Source: Anastatus disparis
Taxonomy: Eukaryota > Arthropoda > Insecta > Hymenoptera > Eupelmidae
DNA: 64,000 bases
Assembly: GCA_017163975.1 (NCBI GenBank)
Contig: JAFFSR010000017.1
Location: 186,001 to 250,000, forward strand
Reading direction: 5' to 3'
Positions within the stretch are counted from its first letter, which is position 1. Every line of letters starts with the position of its first letter. The position numbers and the translations under genes are program-made. The notes beneath the pieces were generated by a model that was given only the letters and a program-made list of their open reading frames with translations, did no database searches and was not told the DNA's origin. Positions 45,360-55,980 of this stretch are shown here, piece by piece.

Positions 45360-45539
45360 CTTTTATTTTCTCGAACTTAGTGGTTTTATGTATTGTAAGT
45401 TCTATGTTCTTTTCTATATATATCTATCTCTATATAGATGTAAGAAAAATTAAGATCTAGCCCTCCTTTGTCGCCTCCTGGCTCCTCCCTAAATAACGAT
45501 ATAATTCGTTATCAAAATTTAGCTATTTTTGAATGAGGT

Positions 45540-45606
45540 TGCTCTCCCTTAGTCACTCCCTGGTCGCTTCCTGGACGCTCCCTGGACGCCTCCTGGACGC
45601 CCCTTG
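45540..45606. repeat. GC-rich minisatellite
   Basis: A short array of 10-12-bp units of the form CTCCCTGGACGC / CTCCTGGACGCC, with related units already near 45,462. It stands out from AT-rich surroundings. Confidence 0.7.
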
Positions 45607-46285
45607 GTTTTTTAAAATTTGAGTTTATATATTTATCAATTTTATATATCATTTATCTATTAATATGTCTTGTATATTAACATATAGTCACTGTACATAA
45701 TGTTGACATACGACTTTCCACACCATCTTACATTTCGAACAATAATAAATACTTTATATGACATTGAATTTAACTCATTTAAGGAATATTAATTATTGAA
45801 TTTGATTAATTTTAATTATACTTAATGAATAAAGAAAACGTAAAGAGTGTGAAATTTAGAGGTATCTAGATATTTACTAATAATATAACTTAAATTAAAA
45901 TGAAAAGAAAGCCATAATGTTTCTTCATTAAATAATTAGATATATTTTTCACTCATTCATTTGTCTTATAAAATGATGAATAAAATCATAGGGATTTCAG
46001 ATCTAATAAAGAAGGAACAATGATTAAATGCTTTTAGAGAAGAAAAAGGTCAAGAAAGAATAGAAGAAAGAAACAAAAAAGTAGGTGAAAATAAATTATT
46101 CAACTTATTTTTTATTAATATAACAAGCGATCTATTTAATAATCCTATATCATATTAAAGTGAAACCACCTTTTTTTCCGTTTCTCCAGTTCTCTGGTTT
46201 TCCAGTTCTCCGCATTCGTTAAATGTGTCTCAATTTTTAGTAATAAGAGTAGCAATTTTTTATTGGGCCCTATATAATTAGTCCT
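45607..46285. other. AT-rich non-coding DNA
   Basis: Nothing was recognised between the minisatellite and the GGGCCC array. Confidence 0.4.
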
Positions 46286-48180
46286 CATTAGTCATAAGCA
46301 TCTTTTTGGGTCATATTTTTTGGGTCTTATATTGTTTTGGGCCCTCTATTTTTTTGGGCCCAATATTTTTTTGGTCTCTGTATTTTTTTGGGCTTTATAT
46401 TTTTTTGGGCCTCATATTTTCTTGCGCCCTATATTTTTTTGGGCCCAATATTTTTTTTTAATTTATATTTTCTTGGGTTCTATAATTTTTGTGGGTCCTA
46501 TATTTTATATAGCTCTATATTTTTCTGGGCCATCTATTTTTTTTTGGCCCAATATTTTTTTAGGCCCAATATTTTCTTGGTCTCTATATTTTTTTTGAGC
46601 TTTACATTTTTTGGGCCTAATATTTTCTTGCGCCCTATATTTTTTTTGGCCCAATTTTTATTTTAATTTATATTTTCTTGAGTTCTATAATTTTTGTGGG
46701 TCCTATATTTTATTTAGCTCTATGTTTTTCTGGGCCTCATATTTTTTTGGGCCCAATATTTATCTGGGCTCAATATTTTTTTAGTCTATATTTTTTTGGG
46801 CTCTATTTTTTTTGGCCTTATATTTTTTTGGGTCCCATATTTTTTTTTGACTTCATATTTTCTTGGGCTTCATGTTTTTTTGGGACCAATATTTTTTTGG
46901 GCCCAATATTTTTTCCAAATTAATATTTTCTTGAGCTTTATAATTTTTTGGGTACTATTTTTTATTTAGCTCTATTTTTCTAGGCCTTATATTTTTCAGA
47001 CCCTTTAATTTTTTTGAGTCCTTTTTTCTTTGGGCCTTATATTTTTTTTGGGTCTTACATTTTCTTGGGCTCGATATTTTTTTGGGCCCAATATTTTTTT
47101 GGTCTCTATATATTTTGGGCTTTGTATTGTTAAGGCCTTATATTTGTTTGGGCCCTATATTTTTTTGACTTTATATTTTGTTGGGCTCTATATTTTTGGG
47201 CATAATATTTTTTCGATTGTATTATATTATTGGACTCTATATTTTTTTTAGGACCAATATTTTTTTGGGCCCAATATTTTTTGGAAATTAATATATTCTT
47301 GGGTTTCATAATTTTTTTTGGTACTATATTTTATTTAGCTCTATATTTTTCTGGGCCTTATACTTTTCGGGCCCTACTTTTTTTTGAGTGCTATTTTCTG
47401 TGGGCCTTATATTGTTTTGGAATCTAATTTTTTGGGCCAAATATTTTTTCGATTCCTATATATTCTCTGGCTCTATATTTTTTTGGGCCCAATATTTTTT
47501 TGAAATTTATATTTTTATGGGTTCTATAATTTTTTTTGGATCCTACATTTTATTTAGCTCTATATTTTTCTGAGCCTTTTATTTTTTATGCTCCACGTTT
47601 TTTTGTGTCTTATTTTCTTTGGGCCAAATTCTTTTCGGCCTCTTATTTCTTGGCTTCCATATCTTTTTCAGTTCTATATTTCTCTAGGCCTTATATTTTC
47701 TTGGACCTACGTTTTTTCGAGTCCTATTTTCCTTGGGCCTCATTTTTTTAGGTCTCTAATTTTTTTGGGCCATATATTTTTCTGGGCCTTATTGTTTTTT
47801 AACTTTTTTTTGGGTCAATATTTTTTTAATCTGATTTTTTTGGGCGCAATATCTTTTCTATTATTATATTTTCTTGGCCTCTATATTTTTTGGGCCCAAT
47901 ATTTGTGTGATTCTTTTATTTTTTTGATCTCACTATCTTTTTGATTCTTATTTAACTTGAGCTCTATATTTTTTGGGCCCAATATTTCTTTGAATCTAAA
48001 TTTTTTTTAATCTCACGTATTCTTGACTCTATATTTTTTTGAGCTCAATATTTTTTTAAAACATTTTTTGGGCTTGATATTTTTTTTATGATTATATTTT
48101 TTGGTCTCTATATTTTGTTGAGCCTAATGTTTTTTTTAATTCTTATATTTACATTGGTTCTATATTTTGGGCTCTAAATT
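46286..48180. repeat. TATATTTTTTTGGGCCC array with higher-order repeats
   Basis: About 1.9 kb is built from 15-20-bp units made of a T-run followed by GGGCCC or a variant (GGGCCTCATA, GGTCTCTATA). A landmark with ATTTATATTTTCTTGGGTTC, GGTCCTATATTTTAT and TAGCTCTATATTTTTCTGGGCC recurs near 46,452, 46,665, 46,914, 47,283 and 47,502, which marks a higher-order unit of about 210-250 bp (one interval is longer). Decay increases toward the right. All Phe-rich frames (FFGPNIFL-like) in the plus strand are translations of the array and not membrane proteins. Confidence 0.9.
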
Positions 48181-48199
48181 CTGCCATAATAAACTAAAT

Positions 48200-49300
48200 T
48201 TGACAGAATTTTCAATAATATTCATACGGCTTCCATGTCGTACAATTGTTAATGTTTACCTGAAATCTCCTGATGCAATCACAGTTTTAACACCAAAAGG
48301 TGGGTTCGCATCGCATAAATCTTGAAAAAGATGATCAACTATTTCAAAAGCAAATTTTAAAGTCATGGATATTTTATCCCAAATAATTATTTGTGTTCCC
48401 TTTGTTTACTTTCTGCAAAATTAGGCCTAACATTACAAGCTGTATAATCTGTTATATTTAAGAGAACGTTATATCTCTCTATCTTTTTCCAATCGAAAAA
48501 TGTAGGTTTTTGAAAAAACGAGTAGTTAATACTAGAAATCAATAGTTGTCCGCAACTTGTACAGTAAAAAACAATATTTTTTCTAATGAGAACAAATTAA
48601 TGCTCTAGCCTCACTTATGATTTTGTAAGTATGTCAAACTATTTTTGAAAACAAAGCATCAAAATTAATTTTATTATTGATAGATTAATTTAATCTATCG
48701 GCCTCTTAACGCCTCTAAGTTTAAATGTTGTATGCACGGTTTTTTCATCGACTAATGAATTTGCTGCTTTAGCTGTCCAAGCTGCACATAAATAATGTAT
48801 AGTATGATATTTAAAATAAACTTTTAAAACGTTAAGTAAATAAATTTTCCACTTCCACCTGGTCCATCTATAAAAATATATTTTTCTTTATTTTGGTTGC
48901 TTAAACTTTTTATAGTAGAGTTGAATATTTGCTTTTGTTTATCATTTAAAGAATTTATTTTCATTTCTGATTCATTAAGAATATTATTATTATGATTTTA
49001 AATTGTTTGATTATTATCTTCTTCTATAAATGTGCTTATGTTAGGTAAATTAAAATTGTCTGAAGAAAATCCATTGACTTGTAAATCATTTTAATAACAT
49101 TCAATGCAAGATTTTCACCTATATTTTTTTCGTATTTAGGATGGTATAACTTATCTTTATATTTTTCATATAAATCTTGTACATTTAGAGGATTATGAAA
49201 AACGCAAATAAAAGCAAATAATTCATAAAGAATATAAAGATATTCTGTTGAAGGTGCTTCTTCCAAACATCTATCTCATTCTTCATCTTCATTAATTAAT
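48200..49300 (-). pseudogene. Helitron helicase, N-terminal half (degraded)
   Basis: In minus sense the region begins with an acidic linker (frame 49,036-49,266) and reaches NKEKYIFIDGPGGSGK at about 48,852-48,900. This is the Walker A loop, but the Thr after GK is missing. Further on, IIIWDKISMTLKFAFEIVDH and PPFGVKTVIASGDFR (48,253-48,393) cover the Walker B and following motifs. The usual Asp-Glu of Walker B is Asp-Lys here. The sequence ends where the GGGCCC array begins, so the helicase C-terminal half is absent. Frameshifts occur between motifs. Pif1-like helicases unwind DNA during Helitron transposition. Confidence 0.75.
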
Positions 49301-49840
49301 TGTTTTGCCTTAGCTGCCTCATAAAACGAATTGTACATCACATCATCAGCAGTACGCAAAGCTTCAAAAGATATGGCTCCTTTAACATATTATAGTAATA
49401 ACCTAATGAAATAACATTCTCTACCTTTCAGACTTACTAAGTACATTCTACGATGTATTGGTTTTCTTTTTATTTTATTTCACTTTTTTAGTTTTTCATC
49501 GAATGTATAAAAATTTGGTATTTCTGAATACAAGTAATTTCGTGCTTCAAAATCTCTATTCAATTCAAAATAGGCTGTTAATGTTGTTCCCACATTTTTT
49601 AGCATGATAATTTTTTCTTTTTCTTTTTTAAAAAATACGTTTTGTTAATTTTTTTCATGAACGCTTAGACGTTTTAACGATTGTCATTTTGAAAAGTGTC
49701 TTTATTTTCTCTTCGAAAATCCACACTTACTTAATGTATTTTAATGTATGCACAATCATGACCTTTATAACAGTATTTGAATAAATATTCAATGCAGTGT
49801 TCAGTGAAACAAACTTCTACGTTTATTTAAGCATTAAATT

Positions 49841-50388
49841 TCAATAATAATAAGGATTATAAGGAACAACAAATTCATTATCTGCAATTCTTTCTGTAAA
49901 TTTATTTTTGAGAATTATTTTGACACCGTCATTTCTACGTTTGTATAGTGGATATCCATTGGACTTAAATGTTGTTGTATTATTAAATTTTCTTGGAAAA
50001 TTTTCAGTACATTGTTTCGTATTTTTATCCATACACGGACAATTTATATTTTTCATACCACAGGGACCACGTATCATAAATTGTTCAACAATACTATATA
50101 ATTTTGGATAAATATCTCTATTTGGGATTTCTGCACTTATTATTTTATCAACTTTTTCGGAAATATCAAATTTATCATTTTTATCCAAGAGTAACTTGTT
50201 ACTAACATATGCATATGCGGTAATTTTCGTTTTTGAAATTCAATTACATAACTATATGCAATACATTTTTCTAATATTCCCTTTTTTATTACTAAATTTT
50301 TGAATTCCTCTACTTTTTGATAAAATACTTTTGTTATAATATTTGGTCTATTTATTGCATTTTCATAAATTTCCAAGTTTTCAGTCAT
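49841..50388 (-). pseudogene. Helitron Rep (HUH) core and following region
   Basis: Two overlapping frames. 50,140-50,388 reads NRPNIITKVFYQKVEEFKNL and AYSYVIEFQKRKLPHMHMLV. The His-x-His in PHMHM is the metal-binding HUH motif of the rolling-circle Rep nuclease. 49,841-50,188 continues IISAEIPNRDIYPKLYSIVE, RGPCGMKNINCPCMD and NEFVVPYNPYYY, strongly typical of the Helitron region after Rep. The frameshift between them is near 50,150. The Rep nicks DNA and joins ends during transposition. Confidence 0.9.
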
Positions 50389-50481
50389 TTCTTTTCAACG
50401 TGGGTTACAGGTTATAGTTACAAGAAGTTCAGGTTTACCACGATAATTTACAAGTGTCATTGAGTCAAAGTAATTTTGTTT

Positions 50482-50921
50482 TCAAAATCGTGAACTTCCT
50501 GTAAAGTTTGACGGTAATATTATCATTTTTCCAATTTTTGAAGAATCTAATTTTTTATTGTTATGTAAATAGTCCATAACACCTTTGTAACAATCACTTC
50601 TTAATACGTTATGGTTTTTTCGTATGCAATATAATCTGAAGGCTTTAACTTTTTCAAACGCATCAACAATCAACTGTTGAGATAATTTTCCCAATTACGG
50701 AATGGATTAAATTCATTTCTAACACTAAATCTATAATTATGAAATTTCAAATTCGAAATAGTAGATTTTCCAAATTTACTTTTCATATTTGGCATCCATC
50801 CAAAACCACCATTAGGATGAATATGCGGATATGTCATAGAATCTGTATGTTTACTAATTGTCGGTATACTAATTGGTTCATCATATTTAGAGTAAAGGAG
50901 GAAGATCGTCTCCTCCAACAT
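50482..50921 (-). pseudogene. Helitron pre-Rep conserved region
   Basis: Frames 50,670-50,921 and 50,482-50,694 carry NGGFGWMP, FHNYRFSVRNEFNPF and then LSQQLIVDAFEKVKAFRLYC, IRKNHNVLRSDCYKGVMDYL and IGKMIILPSNFTGSSRF. These are the conserved blocks between the N-terminal zinc finger and the HUH motif of Helitron proteins. The two frames overlap, so a frameshift separates them. Confidence 0.85.
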
Positions 50922-51156
50922 ATACTATTGCAACTTCATTACAGGTAGGTAAATTATATCTATTCTTATCCAAATCATTGTTGCGGACAATAGACATAGT
51001 AACAGTTCTTGGAGAATAATAGATTTTCGCACATCATTCTAGTTCTACTTCTTCTACTTTATGCATCATTTTATAGGCTTTAGCATAAGAGATAATGTCT
51101 ATTATCAAGATATCTAAATTTTTTAATAATGTTAAATTTATATTAAACTTATTCTG

Positions 51157-51365
51157 TTAAATCGTTGCCATTTTATCATCTAAAATATATAATTGTCCAT
51201 ATTTACGTGCTTCATCTTTTTTAGGATGTAACACATATACATTATGGTAAATTTGTCCACATATTCTAATAACTTGTGGTCTTATGCCCGGCAATATATT
51301 AAAATAGGCACCAAAATTTGCCAATGCTGAAACATCATTGTACAACCTAAGATTTCGTTGAAAAT
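51157..51365 (-). pseudogene. Helitron N-terminal region, continued
   Basis: The frame reads YNDVSALANFGAYFNILPGI then VIRICGQIYHNVYVLHPKKD and GQLYILDD. This is the conserved segment after the N-terminal zinc finger of Helitron proteins. It is separated from the finger-bearing part (52,736-53,359) only by the inserted LINE and its flanking duplication. Confidence 0.85.
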
Positions 51366-51543
51366 CAATAATTTATTCCGTTAATTCAGTTGCTAAAAAC
51401 TTTAATTGTTCTGGGTAAGGAGGATTTTCTAACGACTCTACTTTACCTTTATGACAACAATATGAGAAATCGTTACTTTTAGTATATCCGAAAGCAAAAT
51501 GCTTTGCATCACAATAAACACATGTATTTGTCATGGAACCAAT
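51366..51543. repeat. 178-bp direct duplication flanking the LINE, left copy
   Basis: This copy matches 52,744-52,921 at equal length with about eight substitutions. Both copies encode (minus) the Helitron stretch from ITNTRVYCDAKHFAFGY-like sequence to QLKFLATEL. The LINE lies exactly between the copies. Confidence 0.9.
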
Positions 51544-52743
51544 TTATTTATTTATTTATTTTTATTTATCTACGAGTTTGAAACCCATTTATATGTACAT
51601 AAAAAGAACAAAATATAATATAATTCAAAAATAGGTAGCGCAAAATTGGAGCCCACTTATAAACAATCACACATACATCAATATCAATTCACTGAAAAGA
51701 AAGTATTTGTCTTGTCTTGTAACTCACAGAAAAAATTGAATCACCAAATAAATCAAATAAATTTCTATTATTGTTACATATTACAGAGAGACGCAATGAC
51801 GGTGAGTGCAACATAAAATTATGAGATACAATAGGTACATAAAAACAACCTCTACTCGGACGCAAGTCACGACTAGGAACATTAAATATTGATCTGTTAT
51901 ACATAGTACAAAAATTTATTAATCCATTAACTAATTGAAAAATGAAAATTAAATCATTTTTGTTGAAACTCGATCTCAAGGTAGGTATACACGAAAATGT
52001 TCGAGTAGGACCATAATTATGATCATTGTAACTCATTCCCATTTCCAATTCATATGCAGCAAAACGTTAAAACCTTCTATATATACTCTCCAATAGCTCC
52101 ATCTGACAAGCCAAGTACGGCTTCCAGATGACAGAAGCATAGCTAATCTTAGAGTAAATATATGCATAATACAGCGCTCGAAACGATTCAGGATGGCGAA
52201 TTTCGAAGAAAAACGTTTAATAAATCCTAACATTTTTGTAACATTATTGCGTAAAGAAGTAACATGTTCATTAAAAGATAAAACACTGTCAAAAATAACC
52301 CCTAAATCTCTAACGCTGTACACGCTTTTAACAATTGAATCATTTAGCCAGTAATCATATTCTACACATTTAAGTCTAGTGAAGGAGATTAAGTAGCACT
52401 TATCAACATTACATATCAAGCCATTTAAATAACACCAAATAAGAAATTCATTAATATCTTCCTGCAACAAAATAACATCTCCACCCTCATTGATCTCCCT
52501 ATAAATCTTTGTATCATCCGCAAAAATCAATACCTTACTGTTTTTAATGTACATAACCATATCATTTATAAATTATTAAAAAAAGCAAAGGACCCAAATG
52601 GGTTACCTGACCTACCCCAGATAGCACCAAGATTTCCTTAGATATAAATGATTTTATTTTAACGTATTGCTTACGCCCATACAAATAAGACCTAACCATT
52701 CTAACAAGCAGCCATTTATACCATAACGTTCCAACTTAAGTAA
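51544..52743 (-). mobile_element. 5'-truncated Jockey/CR1-type LINE
   Basis: The 1.2-kb insertion lies in minus orientation inside Helitron coding sequence. Its 3' end (left side in the window) is a (TAAA)n-type tail near 51,544-51,575. It carries the last part of a reverse transcriptase and no endonuclease, as expected from 5' truncation during target-primed reverse transcription. Confidence 0.85.
51689..52560 (-). pseudogene. LINE reverse transcriptase, C-terminal part
   Basis: Frame 52,033-52,560 begins with KVLIFADDTKIYREI, where FADD is the polymerase active site. It continues LLQEDINEFLIWCYLNGLIC, NVDKCYLISF and YSVRDLGVIFDSVLSFNEHV, then LGFIKRFSSKF. Frame 51,689-52,048 follows with the C-terminal part (FNKNDLIFIFQLVNGLINFC, PSRDLR and NRNLFDLFGDSIF). 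The order and motifs match Jockey- and CR1-group elements. The fingers and first palm motifs are missing, and a frameshift lies near 52,040. Confidence 0.85.
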
Positions 52744-53500
52744 CAATAATTTCTTCCGTTAATTCAGTTGCTAAAAACTTTAATTGTTCTGGGTAAGGAG
52801 GATTTTCTAACAATTCTACTTTACCTTTATGACAACAATATGAGAAATCGTTACTTTTAGAATATCCGAAAGCAAAATGTTTCGCATCACAATAAACACG
52901 TGTATTTGTGATGGAACCAATGTTATTTTCAGATATGAGATTTTCATCGAAATATATATTTGCTATAAGACCAATCAGTTTCGAATTAATTTTTTCATTT
53001 AATTTCTTTAATTTTTTTTCTACTTTGCCCTTTATTGTTTTATCAATAACTTTGTTCAATACAATATTATGATTGTTATTATAATTATTATTATTGTAAT
53101 TTCCATTATAATTATTATTATTGTAATTTCCATTATAATTATTGTCTTCAATTTTCAATCGTTTACACTTAATAAATAATATCTTTGATTGATAAGAATC
53201 ATATTTATGTTTTCGCTTTTTTTCATCTATTGGTTTATTTATTGTAGTATCATTATGAACATGTTTATTGTCATCAATTTCTATTTGTTTACACTTTGTG
53301 TGTAATTGGTAACAATCAGTTTTTACTTGTGTTTTTTTAATAATATTGGCATTGTACAATTTTTTATTTTTAATTTAAACCATTCTCTCATATTCATTAT
53401 ATTGTTTACTGATAACTTTTCTATAAGTCTCATTTTTGCGTAATTTTTCTTTTTTATGCAATTTTTTCAATTCATTGGTATCTCTATGCTAGGGGCTTTT
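52736..53500 (-). pseudogene. Helitron protein N-terminus with zinc-finger part
   Basis: Frame 52,736-53,359 has a basic, Asn-rich start with a short NNNNYNGNY tandem repeat, then IGSITNTRVYCDAKHFAFGY, NDFSYCCHKGKVEL and PYPEQLKFLATEL. The Cys pair plus CCH is the N-terminal zinc-binding part of Helitron proteins. Upstream (53,400-53,490) another stretch, LHKKEKLRKNETYRKVISKQ, may be its beginning, cut off by TAA at 53,394. No reliable ATG is seen (the frame opens at TTG). Confidence 0.75.
52744..52921. repeat. 178-bp direct duplication flanking the LINE, right copy
   Basis: Partner of 51,366-51,543. This copy is continuous with the upstream Helitron coding sequence. Confidence 0.9.
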
Positions 53501-53519
53501 CCGGATTAGAAAAGTCCCG
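53487..53519 (-). repeat. Hairpin followed by CTAG, possible Helitron-type terminus
   Basis: On the minus strand GGGACTTTTC, a short loop and GGAAAAGCCC form a stem, immediately followed by CTAG. Helitron 3' ends have a hairpin before CTRR, usually with some bases between. The position is upstream of the Helitron ORF, which is the wrong side for its own 3' end. It might belong to another element. Confidence 0.35.
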
Positions 53520-53520
53520 A

Positions 53521-53855
53521 AAAAACCCTTCACAATATTTCTTAAAACTAAAGAATGCAAATTCAAACTTATGAAATAATAGGCTATGATATGATTCATT
53601 GTGCACATAATATATTAAGTTTGAATAAATTCTATTGATTCAATTCTTTTAATAAATTCAAAATGTTAATTTACACATTCAGTAATTATTAATAAAACTA
53701 AAATGAAAATAATAACAAAAATATAACTTAATTAATTACAATGAGTATAAAGTTGTTCAAATTGAATGTAAGAATTACAAGCATCACTCTACTTTTAATT
53801 AGTAATTTGCATGTCATAAGAAAAATGATTATTAATTATCATTTAAACTTATCTC
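53521..53855. other. AT-rich non-coding DNA
   Basis: Nothing was recognised between the Helitron and the candidate LTR of Gypsy element 2. Confidence 0.4.
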
Positions 53856-54438
53856 TGTAGAATTTCCCTGGCTTCTTGTACGGCGTCCTCATCATTCGAT
53901 GGATGATTTGGTGTACTGCGTAACATTACTTTGAAACTGAATTCAATTACGATCAAACGCGAACAATTTAAAAATGAAACTTAAAGAAAATCATTAAATT
54001 TAATCAATGTGATTGCCACACGCGCCTACCTCGCGTCCGCCAGTCCATGGCTAGCCTAAAAGCCATCGTCTATATGATGCTGAAGTAGATCAAGCCGGTG
54101 CGCTTCCGCATGTCCCTAGTAAGAGAGAGACTTAATCGCGCGACCAAAGTCACGACAGTAGCTATGCTCATCCCGCTACTTAATTAAAAGTAGGAGAGAG
54201 TCAAGCTATGTCATTGGTGCATCATTGTATAACCACTAGCAACAAGCACTGCAGGTAGCTGCACGTGTTGCATGGTCAGCACAATGCTCACGTTGGTAAT
54301 ATCAAAAGTGTTACTCGATATTTTTTTAAGCGAAGGTAACATCTTTAATACATTAGATTTTACAAAGTTATAAAATCTAATTAAAAATTTATTAAATAAA
54401 TTAATTGAATTAAAAATTTATTTATGTCACTTAACACC
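53856..54438 (-). mobile_element. Candidate 3' LTR of Gypsy element 2
   Basis: The segment starts TG and ends CACTTAACA directly before CCCCCC (a polypurine tract in minus sense). In minus orientation it begins TGTTAAGTGACATAAATAAA and has TATAAC-like sequence further in. Length would be about 583 bp. No second copy could be identified to the right of gag, so the left limit is a guess. Confidence 0.4.
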
Positions 54439-54449
54439 CCCCTTACTTA
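54439..54449 (-). promoter_or_regulatory. Polypurine tract of Gypsy element 2
   Basis: AAGTAAGGGGGG on the minus strand precedes TGTTAAGTG. It lies 3' of pol, as required for plus-strand priming. A GTCGTCTCTGAC inverted motif lies just behind it. Confidence 0.5.
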
Positions 54450-55980
54450 GAATAACTGTCGTCTCTGACAGTCACGAACCATCCATCAAAGCATAAGAAG
54501 CGCCATACAAAAGGGCCTGTAAACAATTGAAACAATTTACAATAGTAAAAAAAAAATTGAAATACAATAAGTACTGAATTAATAATGAAATAAATGAAAG
54601 ACAATGTTCACGAAAAATAGAAACAAAAATTAATTTTTGATTTTTAATTTTTTTTGTTTGTGCTGATTGTTGAAGATCTTCGATGTAGTCGATTGTTCAT
54701 CGGTCTTCGTAGGAGGAGCGGGGTTCTCTTCCGTTTGCTCCCCCTACAGTTAGGTTGATTTTTTTTTATCGTTGCCCCAAATTTAGATGGATGGTAGTTT
54801 TTTTGGTTGGACGTTTCGTTTTGGTATCCATCCTAGTTATTGGTCTGCAAATAATGAATTTAGCACAAGCTGGTATTTCGTCAAGTAATGATCTAATTTT
54901 TCGTTGAGATGATATCTAAAACAGTAGAAATTGCTGGTTATAGATATTGTATTTTTAATGAAAACATGTCCCTTTTCATGCTTGGTGAGCAGGAACAGTC
55001 GGATAAGGGTTCATTGGTTTAAGTTTGTAGTGTTAGTGCTAAGGTAAATTAAGCTTGACAGTTAGTATACCACCCGTTTTATGTACAAGTTTCATTGTTT
55101 TTACTCGATGATTTAAGCATCAGTTAGGATCCATGATTAACCAGGGTTGGTAGCCTGGTATGTTATCATTGCTATCATTCACTATTTGGTCATACACTCT
55201 TACTTTTTCTTAAAAATTGAGATTGGAATGGAAATAAGGTCGGTATTTCTGTGATAACGTGAGCTGCTTACTTGTCCTCGTTAGTCATCAGTCCAGTCCA
55301 TTATATAGTTAATTAAAAAGGTTATGGATGGTAGATGGGATAATAAGTCATAAAGTCAAAATAAAAGTCAAATGCAAGTTTATTGTCAGTAGTTTTAACG
55401 CTTAAACACTCTTGTAGGGAGGCGGCAACTGGGTGTGCACTCAACCTTTAGTCACAAGTTAATTCCAACTATATGGTGGGATTCCAATTTTGTGTTCGGC
55501 ATTTGTTTTTTTAAAACAAAGAAGGAATATGCAGTTTTATTAAGATTTTGGTTTACGATTTCCCAATTATCTATTGTTGAAACTATACCTCGGCCCAGGA
55601 ATTTCATTGAGTCATTTTGACATAGTCTAGTAGAGTTTAGTACGTCTAAAACTGTCACAGCTGAATACGGTGTTGGCGGGTTAAAGGTGCACTAGTTAAT
55701 GCAGTCTATAAAGTCAAGTAGAGTCTAGTACAAATTTTTATTTGTAAAAGTCAAGTAATGATTAAGGAAAGTCAGATGGTTAGTTTAAACCCCCTTTTTT
55801 TCTTGGTATTTACTTAAGTACATTAGTCTATCTGCATGACAGACAATGGCTATATATAAAAAAAAAATAGGTAAGTAATAATTTTTTTTCAAATATGAGG
55901 CTACAGCTGTCAGTTTTCCGTATACATCACTTGGTCCTTGCAATGAGTGGAAGTTGAGTTTCTGAAACAGTATGATCATT
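54450..55980 (-). pseudogene. 3' region of Gypsy element 2, possible remnant of an envelope-like ORF
   Basis: Minus-strand frames at 55,785-55,979 and 55,452-55,658 lie where insect Gypsy elements of the errantivirus type carry a third gene. The first contains a hydrophobic stretch LPIFFLYIAIVCHA at about residues 40-53, which looks like a signal peptide with a small-residue cleavage site. The second has Asn/Cys-containing extracellular-like sequence (LNSTRLCQND). Stops separate them, and no fusion peptide, cleavage site or transmembrane anchor was recognised. From 54,450 to about 55,400 there is nothing I can assign. The call is tentative. Confidence 0.3.

Larger units (their letters stand above)
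44703..45440 (-). mobile_element. Right LTR-like copy of Gypsy element 1, part 2 (truncated)
   Basis: 44,703-44,726 and 45,297-45,440 continue the match to 11,780-11,905. The shared blocks are TACACATCATAT before and TATATTCCTTTTATTTTCTC with TTCTATATATAT after. A MITE separates them. Beyond about 45,440 no match to 13,958-14,747 is seen, so this LTR-like copy lacks its far end. The MITE insertion and the (TA)n run at 45,302-45,357 are included in this span. Confidence 0.5.

Noticed and set aside
46320..47944. Phe/Trp-rich frames resembling multi-pass membrane proteins
   Set aside because: They are translations of the T-run/GGGCCC array in several overlapping frames, with no real start or conserved domain.
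52736..53359. Asn/Tyr-rich frame as an independent host gene
   Set aside because: Its C-terminal half is clearly the N-terminal zinc-binding region of a Helitron protein that continues at 51,345; the Asn-rich part is a local repeat expansion.
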